From assembly GCA_017461465.1 (NCBI GenBank), contig JAFTYN010000127.1:1-7083 (forward strand): a stretch of DNA of 7,083 nucleotides. Reading direction: 5' to 3'. The notes beneath the pieces were generated by a model. The model saw only the letters and a list, made by a program, of their open reading frames with translations. It was not told where the DNA came from and ran no database searches. Within the stretch, counting starts at the first letter, position 1. The number at the start of each line of letters is the position of its first letter. Made by a program: the position numbers and the translations under genes. Source of the DNA: Bacilli bacterium (lineage in GTDB: Bacteria > Bacillota_I > Bacilli_A > RF39 > UBA660). Below, in pieces: positions 1 through 4,086 of this stretch.

Positions 1-43
1 GATAGTTTTCAAGAATAATACTTCTTTTTAAATTTTGATCCAT
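1..43 (-). CDS. Start of a gene running off the window; possibly SufU/IscU-like Fe-S scaffold
   Basis: Only the first 14 codons are present (MDQNLKRSIILENY). The start is well supported: ATG at 43-41 is preceded by GAGGTGG (54-48) four bases upstream, and by a promoter-like -10 at 70-65. The peptide resembles the N-terminus of SufU/NifU-type iron-sulfur scaffold proteins of Firmicutes, which typically begin with a short hydrophilic stretch followed by a REIILDNYQ-P-like motif. A scaffold that receives sulfur from cysteine desulfurase would make sense next to a cysteine synthase gene. Fourteen residues cannot prove this. The start is confident, the product is a guess from memory of the family. 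Confidence 0.5.
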   Translation of the reverse strand, partial: MDQNLKRSIILENY

Positions 44-64
44 AAAACCACCTCAATGTCTTAA

Positions 65-93
65 ATTATAATATATTAATTTTAAAAATGCAA
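65..93 (-). promoter_or_regulatory. Candidate sigma-A-type promoter for the gene at the left edge
   Basis: Reading the minus strand, TTGCAT (93-88) is followed after 17 bases by a perfect TATAAT (70-65). A start near position 58 would give a leader of about 15 bases before the ATG at 43. The -35 hexamer matches only three of six consensus positions; the -10 and the spacing are ideal. No hairpin terminator is visible between the cysteine synthase stop (96-94) and this promoter, so read-through from upstream is also possible. Confidence 0.5.
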
Positions 94-1050
94 CTAATCT
101 ATATACTCCATTGATATAATTTCTACATTATTAGATATTAGATTTTTATTATCATCTATATTATTTACTAAATCAGTAGATAGATACTTTTTAAAATCAT
201 CTGCAAAGATAGTAGCAACATCTTGATATCCTGATATAATAGCCGCTAAAACATTAGCACCACTTGATATACCTACTCCTAAGCCTATTTTTTTAGCAAG
301 AATCCTAGACATATTTATAGCATCTATATCACTTATCGGAATAATATTATCTATTAAATCAATATCTACAATATCAGGAATAAAATCATCTCCTATTCCT
401 TCAATTTTATGACTACCCTCATATATTCCCTTAGTCATTATTGGAAGTGTATCAGGTTCTAATGCGATTATTTTTATGTTTTTAAACTTTTCTTTTAGTC
501 TTTTAGCTATACCTATCAAAGTGCCACCTGTACCTATACCACTTACAAAAGCATCTAGCTTATTAAGTTTATTAGCTATTTCTAATCCCGTTGTATTATA
601 GTGAGTTTCTATATTTTTAATGTTACTAAATTGATCTGGTCTAAACCCACCTATTTCTTTAGCTAGTTTATTAGCCCTATTTATAGCTTCTTTAAATCCA
701 CCTTCTTCTTTAGATACTAGATATATCTTAGCACCATAAAGTTTCATAATATTTATTCTTTCCTTACTTGCCCAATCTGGCATAAAAATGTGAACTGGGT
801 GGTTATAGTATGCTCCAAGGGAAGCAAATGATATTCCAGTATTACCACTAGTTGCTTCTACTATAGGCATTCCTTCTTTTAAACTTCCATCTTTCTTAGC
901 TTCATTAATTATATAATAAGCTAATCTATCTTTAATACTGCCCGTATAATTATAATATTCTAATTTTGCATATATATTTATTATTTTTTCCTCATATTTT
1001 ACTTTAATTTTTACCATTGGTGTATTACCAATTAATCTATTTATACTCAT
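94..1050 (-). CDS. Cysteine synthase family protein (O-acetylserine sulfhydrylase type)
   Basis: A 318-aa cytosolic PLP enzyme of the CysK/CysM/CBS beta-family (fold type II), expected to make L-cysteine from O-acetylserine and sulfide. Visible motifs are IGNTPMV (7-13), GSIKDR with the probable PLP lysine K40, the substrate loop TSGNTG (67-72), the phosphate-binding GTGGT (173-177), EGIGDDFIP (217-225) and GISSGAN (260-266). The length fits bacterial cysteine synthases. The start ATG (1050-1048) follows AAGGA (1060-1056) with five bases between. The substrate cannot be read from sequence: a cystathionine beta-synthase-like or O-phosphoserine-using activity remains possible. The upstream leader with runs of Cys codons independently supports a role in cysteine supply. 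The stop is TAG. It appears to be the main cistron of its transcript. Confidence 0.9.
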   Translation of the reverse strand: MSINRLIGNTPMVKIKVKYEEKIINIYAKLEYYNYTGSIKDRLAYYIINEAKKDGSLKEGMPIVEATSGNTGISFASLGAYYNHPVHIFMPDWASKERINIMKLYGAKIYLVSKEEGGFKEAINRANKLAKEIGGFRPDQFSNIKNIETHYNTTGLEIANKLNKLDAFVSGIGTGGTLIGIAKRLKEKFKNIKIIALEPDTLPIMTKGIYEGSHKIEGIGDDFIPDIVDIDLIDNIIPISDIDAINMSRILAKKIGLGVGISSGANVLAAIISGYQDVATIFADDFKKYLSTDLVNNIDDNKNLISNNVEIISMEYID

Positions 1051-1056
1051 AATATT

Positions 1057-1089
1057 CCTTCTTTCTATTTATTATATTAAGAAAGTAAG
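1057..1089 (-). promoter_or_regulatory. Weak hairpin covering the cysteine synthase Shine-Dalgarno
   Basis: On the minus strand, bases 1089-1080 (CTTACTTTCT), from the last base of the second Cys codon into the penultimate codons of leader ORF 2, can pair with 1066-1057 (AGAAAGAAGG). This gives nine pairs with one G-U, interrupted by one A/A mismatch, and a 13-base loop. The 3' arm includes the AAGG of the cysteine synthase ribosome site. An alternative register pairs CTTTCTT (1085-1079) with AAGAAGG (1063-1057). A ribosome on the end of leader ORF 2 would cover the 5' arm and free the ribosome site, so this could couple the two. The stem is AU-rich and weak, and its function is inferred. Confidence 0.4.
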
Positions 1090-1124
1090 CAACATCGTAT
1101 ACTATTGACTATTTTTTTAAACAT
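1077..1124 (-). CDS. Second cysteine leader peptide (15 aa, MFKKIVNSIRCCLLS)
   Basis: A short ORF with an excellent ribosome site: GGAGG at 1136-1132, seven bases before ATG (1124-1122), stop TAA at 1079-1077. Residues 11-12 are consecutive Cys codons (TGT TGC, 1094-1089). It ends 26 bases before the cysteine synthase start. The peptide has no recognisable domain and is most likely a regulatory leader whose translation, not product, matters. Its Shine-Dalgarno lies in the 3' arm of the 20-bp hairpin at 1128-1174, so translation should depend on which leader structure forms. Its own 3' end can pair with the ribosome site of the downstream gene. The ORF and ribosome site are seen directly; the regulatory role is inferred. 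Confidence 0.75.
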   Translation of the reverse strand: MFKKIVNSIRCCLLS

Positions 1125-1127
1125 AAA

Positions 1128-1174
1128 AAGACCTCCTATATAATAAGCTATAAACTCATTACATAGAAAGTCTT
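1128..1174 (-). promoter_or_regulatory. Long leader hairpin sequestering the ORF 2 ribosome site (OFF structure)
   Basis: Bases 1174-1155 (AAGACTTTCTATGTAATGAG) pair along their full length with 1147-1128 (CTTATTATATAGGAGGTCTT). This is 20 consecutive pairs, four of them G-U, with a seven-base loop TTTATAG. The 3' arm contains the GGAGG of leader ORF 2 (1136-1132), so the folded form hides it. The stem is followed by a short T-run (1129-1125 are all T), so it could also act as a weak intrinsic terminator; the run is short and interrupted by the ATG. The 5' arm overlaps the 3' arm of the competing hairpin at 1149-1199, so the two cannot coexist. Confidence 0.75.
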
Positions 1175-1199
1175 AAATTACTATAGTTATGAGTTTACA
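1149..1199 (-). promoter_or_regulatory. Competing leader hairpin (anti-sequester, ON structure)
   Basis: Bases 1197-1189 (TAAACTCAT) pair perfectly with 1159-1151 (ATGAGTTTA), nine pairs. The stem extends outward by one G-U and one U-A pair (1198-1150, 1199-1149). Inward, after an A/A mismatch, come two pairs, a one-base bulge and four more pairs (1187-1181 with 1166-1161). The 5' arm begins with the TAA stop of leader ORF 1, so a ribosome finishing that ORF would mask it. The 3' arm removes 1166-1155 from the 20-bp hairpin and leaves the ORF 2 Shine-Dalgarno free. This is the geometry of an antiterminator or anti-sequester in amino-acid attenuators. Confidence 0.7.
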
Positions 1200-1254
1200 T
1201 GACAAAAACACTTATTAAACAGCAACAACAATTTAATAAAGTTTGTTTTCTCAT
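1195..1254 (-). CDS. Cysteine leader peptide with four consecutive Cys codons (19 aa)
   Basis: The ORF encodes MRKQTLLNCCCCLISVFVM, ATG at 1254-1252, TAA at 1197-1195. The ribosome site AAGGAGGG (GGAGGG at 1266-1261) is near-perfect with a six-base gap. Codons 9-12 (1230-1219) are TGT TGT TGC TGT, a striking run for a genome in which Cys is rare. Its position, directly downstream of a promoter and upstream of two exclusive hairpins and a cysteine synthase gene, matches amino-acid leader peptides such as those of trp, his and leu operons. A ribosome stalled at these codons would stop short of the hairpin arm at 1197-1181; one reaching the stop would cover it. No known protein family is recognised, and a role for the peptide itself is not needed. 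Confidence 0.85.
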   Translation of the reverse strand: MRKQTLLNCCCCLISVFVM

Positions 1255-1273
1255 GTAAATCCCTCCTTTTTTG

Positions 1274-1303
1274 ATTATAGCATAAAAAAAGAAAGTTTTA
1301 CAA
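1274..1303 (-). promoter_or_regulatory. Extended -10 promoter of the cysteine leader, nested in a terminator
   Basis: On the minus strand TGCTATAAT (1282-1274) is an ideal extended -10 element. TTGTAA (1303-1298), four of six matches to the -35 consensus, lies 18 bases upstream, inside the loop and stem of the terminator at 1284-1309. The predicted start near 1267 puts the first ribosome site within a few bases of the RNA 5' end, giving a leader of roughly 13 bases before the Cys-rich ORF. Such a short leader suits a regulatory region whose first event is ribosome loading. Confidence 0.7.
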
Positions 1304-1309
1304 CTTTCT
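1284..1309 (-). terminator. Intrinsic terminator of the zinc dehydrogenase gene
   Basis: On the minus strand AGAAAGTT (1309-1302), loop GTAA, AACTTTCT (1297-1290) forms an eight-pair stem followed by an uninterrupted run of seven T (1290-1284). The stem starts inside the TAG stop codon of the dehydrogenase (1310-1308). It separates that gene from the cysteine leader, whose -35 element lies within it. Confidence 0.85.
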
Positions 1310-2333
1310 ATTTATTTGGATCAACTAAAATCTTGATAGCAGGGTCACTTCCACTTGTTAATCTTTCATATGAAGCTTGAACTTCATCAAGTCCTACAAT
1401 ATCATCAACAAATTTCATAACATCTATTTGCTTATTTGCTATTAAATCTATACATGTTGAAAATTCTTCTTTTGTATATGCTATAGCACCTTTAATTGTA
1501 AGTTCGCTCATAACACTAACAACAGTTGGAATAGTAATAGCACCAGTTGCTACACCTACTAACACAATAGTTCCGCCAGGACGTGTTGCCATTATTGCGC
1601 TCGTTACTGCGGCATCATTACCACAACATTCTATAACAACATCAAATCCGCCCATAGTATCACTCATAACTTCATTCATCATTTCAGGATTTTTTGCATC
1701 ATAATATTTATCTGCTACTTCAAGTTCGATTGCTCTTTTTGCACGATTCATATTAGTTTCACTTACAGCAACTAGACTTGCACCTTCTTTTTTGGCAAAC
1801 ATAGCTGAAAGTAAACCAATAACGCCTGCTCCAATTACTAATACTTTATCACCTATTTTAATATCCGCTAAATGAACAGCATGAAGCCCTACTGCAGTTG
1901 GTTCTACCATTGCGCCTTCATCATCACTTACAGTATCAGGAAGTTTTAAAACCATATCTGGTCTAACTTTTAGTTTTGGTGCTAATCCACCAATATTTTC
2001 TAGTGATAACCCAACAGCTTTAGACCATGTTTCACGGCAATATTGTGGATTACCTTTAACACAAGCTGGACAAGTTCCACATGGTGAAATAGGAAGAGCA
2101 GTTACTCTATCTCCTACTTTTAAATCAGCTCTAAATCCTGGGTCAGTTACAACACCAGCAAATTCATGACCTAAAACTAAACCTTCTGGAGCACCTAAAT
2201 CCCAGTTATGAATATCTGAACCACATATACCAGATTTTTTAACATCAATAAGAACATTTTCACCATCTTTTACTGGTTCAGCTATTTCTCCGACTTCTAA
2301 TCTTTTAACTCCTTTTAAAATAACACTTCTCAT
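1308..2333 (-). CDS. Zinc-dependent medium-chain alcohol/polyol dehydrogenase
   Basis: A 341-aa MDR-family NAD(P)-dependent dehydrogenase that would oxidise a secondary alcohol or polyol (or reduce the ketone) in the cytosol. The catalytic zinc site is C37 (GICGSD), H56-E57 (GHE) and E144 (EPTA). The structural zinc lobe has C85, C88, C91 and C99. The Rossmann motif is GAGVIG (168-173), followed by an acidic E192 at the end of the next strand, suggesting NAD preference. Overall it resembles sorbitol, butanediol and threonine dehydrogenases; the substrate is not readable. The start at 2333 is chosen over an in-frame ATG ten codons upstream because GGAGG (2345-2341) sits seven bases before it. 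The gene looks richer in G+C than its neighbours, contains stretches such as 1561-1620 near 48%, and has terminators on both sides, so it may be acquired. Confidence 0.88.
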   Translation of the reverse strand: MRSVILKGVKRLEVGEIAEPVKDGENVLIDVKKSGICGSDIHNWDLGAPEGLVLGHEFAGVVTDPGFRADLKVGDRVTALPISPCGTCPACVKGNPQYCRETWSKAVGLSLENIGGLAPKLKVRPDMVLKLPDTVSDDEGAMVEPTAVGLHAVHLADIKIGDKVLVIGAGVIGLLSAMFAKKEGASLVAVSETNMNRAKRAIELEVADKYYDAKNPEMMNEVMSDTMGGFDVVIECCGNDAAVTSAIMATRPGGTIVLVGVATGAITIPTVVSVMSELTIKGAIAYTKEEFSTCIDLIANKQIDVMKFVDDIVGLDEVQASYERLTSGSDPAIKILVDPNK

Positions 2334-2374
2334 ATCATTACCTCCAATTATATAATAACACAAGCTATTAATAA

Positions 2375-2403
2375 AATAAAATCATTTTACTATATATTTA
2401 CAA
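2375..2403 (-). promoter_or_regulatory. Candidate promoter of the zinc dehydrogenase
   Basis: TTGTAA (2403-2398) directly follows the T-tract of the upstream terminator and is 17 bases from TTTATT (2380-2375), a four-of-six -10. The region 2346-2400 is so AT-rich that other -10 candidates exist, including TGTTATTAT (2360-2352) and TATAAT (2352-2347), but those would place the start at or inside the ribosome site. The assignment is tentative. Confidence 0.35.
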
Positions 2404-2433
2404 AATAAAAAGAAGTCTTAAATAAGACCTCTT
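2402..2433 (-). terminator. Intrinsic terminator of the 420-aa unknown gene
   Basis: On the minus strand AAGAGGTCTT (2433-2424), loop ATTT, AAGACTTCTT (2419-2410) gives ten pairs with one G-U, followed by a T-rich tract (TTTTTATTTT, 2411-2402). The hairpin contains the last codons and the TAA stop (2420-2418) of the gene. The reverse strand also has a T-run, so it could work in both directions, though no plus-strand gene is present. Confidence 0.85.
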
Positions 2434-3680
2434 TTTATTTTATATTCTGGTGGTTTATGATCAAATAGTTTTTCATCATATTCTTCCCAGTAAAAAGAAC
2501 ATTTAGTTAACATATCTTTAAATTCTTTTGCATCTTTTTTACCTCTAAGACAATTTAAAAAAGTTCCTTCATCAGTTGCAATTCTTATATTTTTAATATC
2601 AAATCCTCTTTTTATAAGTGATTCATATTGAGCCTTTAAAGAACTAAAATACATATAATAATATTCTCTTTCTTCTTCTTTAGTTAAAGTATCAAGAATA
2701 ATATCAGTAAAGTTTAAATCACCACAAAAGATATAATCATCATGATATATAACTGTAGCTTTAGCTTCTAAATTATTTTCATCATCAAAAATAACAACAT
2801 GTTTATTTTGAGGGTTTAAAATACCATCAATCATTATCTTAGAACCTGTTCCTGTAAAAGTAGAACATACTCTTAAAATGTATCCTAAAACTAAGTTAAT
2901 AGGATTAGTACTTTCTAACCAATTAATACATTTATTTCCAAACTTTTGTTTTAGATTTTCAAAATATAATTCATCATCTTTAACTGTTTCAACCGCATAT
3001 AAATAGAACTTAGCAATTTCTTCAAGTTCATCTGCATCATATGTTTCTAGTATAAGAATATTACGATATTCTTTTAAAAATGGATATTTACTAATTACTT
3101 TTACTTTATTTATATAATCATTAACATCATCACATATAATAGCTTTACCAGTTTCCTTTATTTTCTTCATTCTTTCTTCATCTAACGGATGGGATGCCCC
3201 TCTAATATTGATAGCACGACTTCTATTTTTATTTATTTTTTCTATTTGTTTACTAAATAATTTGAAATGATTAAATATTTTTGCATAAAAAATACTATTT
3301 TCTTTAAAGTCTCCAGTTATTATTGCTTCAATTAATAAATTAGCATACTTATTATTAAAACTTACATTATTTATATTAGCCAAAAATAAATCGATTTCTT
3401 CTTCTGTACACGTTTTATATAAATATTCTACTGCTTTACCTACTAGATTTAATTCTGCTCCACTTTTAGCATAATAACCTAAAAGATGACACATATCAAA
3501 AAAATTGATGCCACTCTTAGGACTAATTTTATTTTTTAAGTCTAAATAATATTTATAATTAGCATTCACACCTTTAATTAGATCATTTTCAATTGGAATA
3601 TGGTTAAATTCTTCTTCGGATAAAAAAATAAAATTAAAAGATGGTAATATTTCTAATATTTGTTTCTTTTTTATTTCCAT
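2418..3680 (-). CDS. Conserved-looking hypothetical protein, 420 aa
   Basis: Function not recognised. The start is very well supported: AAGGAGGTGA (3693-3684) lies just before ATG (3680-3678). The protein is soluble-looking, with no signal peptide or membrane segment. Roughly residues 1-260 are charged, Lys/Glu-rich and probably helical. Residues 258-325 (NPINLVLGY, then GTGSKIMIDGIL, NKHVVIFDD, KATVIYHDDYIFCGDLNF) look like an alpha/beta domain with several short strands. From memory this arrangement recalls uncharacterised Firmicutes proteins with an NPxNLVLG motif followed by an acetyltransferase-like C-terminal half, but catalytic residues cannot be assigned. Eight cysteines are scattered without a metal-site spacing. 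It is a single-gene unit with its own extended -10 promoter and a terminator overlapping its stop. Confidence 0.8.
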   Translation of the reverse strand: MEIKKKQILEILPSFNFIFLSEEEFNHIPIENDLIKGVNANYKYYLDLKNKISPKSGINFFDMCHLLGYYAKSGAELNLVGKAVEYLYKTCTEEEIDLFLANINNVSFNNKYANLLIEAIITGDFKENSIFYAKIFNHFKLFSKQIEKINKNRSRAINIRGASHPLDEERMKKIKETGKAIICDDVNDYINKVKVISKYPFLKEYRNILILETYDADELEEIAKFYLYAVETVKDDELYFENLKQKFGNKCINWLESTNPINLVLGYILRVCSTFTGTGSKIMIDGILNPQNKHVVIFDDENNLEAKATVIYHDDYIFCGDLNFTDIILDTLTKEEEREYYYMYFSSLKAQYESLIKRGFDIKNIRIATDEGTFLNCLRGKKDAKEFKDMLTKCSFYWEEYDEKLFDHKPPEYKIKRGLI

Positions 3681-3699
3681 GTGTCACCTCCTTTAAACA

Positions 3700-3734
3700 A
3701 AGTTTAATGATTATAACATACTTTTTTTAAACTT
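3700..3734. repeat. Inverted repeat flanking the -10 of the unknown gene
   Basis: On the plus strand AAGTTTAA (3700-3707) and TTAAACTT (3727-3734) are perfect eight-base inverted repeats, 19 bases apart, straddling the extended -10 element at 3710-3718. The inner repeat also forms a compact palindrome TTAAAC-AAA-GTTTAA (3693-3707) ending at the ribosome site. The placement suits a repressor operator, but the bases are nearly all A and T, so chance is a serious alternative. Confidence 0.3.
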
Positions 3735-3738
3735 ACAA
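3710..3738 (-). promoter_or_regulatory. Extended -10 promoter of the unknown gene
   Basis: TTGTAA (3738-3733) is followed by a 17-base spacer ending in TG and one base, then a perfect TATAAT (3715-3710), so the element reads TGTTATAAT. The predicted start is near 3703, giving a leader of about 23 bases that contains a strong ribosome site. The -35 directly follows the T-tract of the spoVS terminator. Confidence 0.7.
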
Positions 3739-3740
3739 AT

Positions 3741-3763
3741 TAAAAAGAAGCTATCTAGCTTCT
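3741..3763 (-). terminator. Intrinsic terminator of spoVS
   Basis: On the minus strand AGAAGCT (3763-3757), loop AGAT, AGCTTCT (3752-3746) forms a perfect seven-pair stem followed by TTTTT (3746-3742). It lies over the last sense codons and the TAG stop (3753-3751) of spoVS. Confidence 0.85.
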
Positions 3764-4011
3764 ACAATTAACTTAATAGCTGTTCTTTCTTCACCATCAA
3801 TAACTATATCAGTAAAAGCTGGTATACATACTAAATTTTTACCTGATGGTGCGACAAAACCTCTTGCAATAGCAATTGCTTTAATAGCCTGATTTAATGC
3901 TCCTGCCCCTATTGCTTGGACTTCTACTTCACCTTTTTCTCTCATGACATTAGCAAGTGCTCCTGCTACACTATTAGGATTAGATTTTGATGAAACTTTA
4001 AGTGTTTCCAT
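3751..4011 (-). CDS. spoVS: Stage V sporulation protein S
   Basis: An 86-aa protein, the same length as Bacillus subtilis SpoVS and nearly colinear with it: METLKVSSKSNPNSVAGALA at the N-terminus, then the conserved AIGAGALNQAIKAIAIARGF, IPAFTDI and DGEERTAIKLIVE blocks. SpoVS proteins are small Alba-like, probably nucleic-acid-binding regulators needed in Bacillus for progress past stage V of sporulation; relatives occur in non-sporulating bacteria, so its presence does not prove spore formation. The ATG at 4011-4009 is chosen over an in-frame ATG 20 codons upstream because AGAGGA (4026-4021) precedes it by nine bases, and because the upstream extension is a Phe-rich translation of the preceding terminator. 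A possible -10 TATATT (4045-4040) lies upstream with no good -35. No other sporulation gene is seen in the window. Confidence 0.95.
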   Translation of the reverse strand: METLKVSSKSNPNSVAGALANVMREKGEVEVQAIGAGALNQAIKAIAIARGFVAPSGKNLVCIPAFTDIVIDGEERTAIKLIVEAR

Positions 4012-4050
4012 ATATTTTATTCCTCTCTTTCTACATTTAAATATATGAAT

Positions 4051-4086
4051 AAAAAAAAAGAAATAGAACATTAACCTATTTCTTTT
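4051..4086 (-). terminator. Intrinsic terminator of the ybaK-pgi-mutase operon
   Basis: On the minus strand AAAAGAAATAG (4086-4076), a nine-base loop, and CTATTTCTTTT (4066-4056) form 11 perfect pairs followed by a run of T reaching nine in a row (4059-4051). The loop contains the TAA stop of the mutase gene (4073-4071). Confidence 0.88.

Noticed and set aside
1128..1174. Calling the 20-bp hairpin a plain intrinsic terminator
   Set aside because: Its T-run is short and runs into a start codon, the stem is AU-rich, and the 3' arm contains a well-placed ribosome site, so sequestration is the better primary call. Weak termination is kept as an alternative.
1219..1230. TGT/TGC run as a simple microsatellite
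   Set aside because: It is only four units, is interrupted by TGC, is in frame within an ORF with strong initiation signals, and a second Cys pair occurs in the next short ORF, so coding selection explains it better.
1051..1307. T-box or S-box riboswitch upstream of the cysteine synthase gene
   Set aside because: No T-box consensus (AGGGUGGNACCGCG-like) and no SAM-riboswitch core is visible on the minus strand. The region is instead filled by two short ORFs and competing hairpins.
2334..2363. Dehydrogenase start ten codons upstream (MCYYIIGGND...)
   Set aside because: The extension translates the ribosome site itself (GGAGG at 2345-2341) and family proteins begin at the later Met.
4012..4071. 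SpoVS start 20 codons upstream (MFYFFFFIHIF...)
   Set aside because: The extension is the translated T-tract of the preceding terminator. The 86-aa form matches the Bacillus protein from its first residue and has its own ribosome site.
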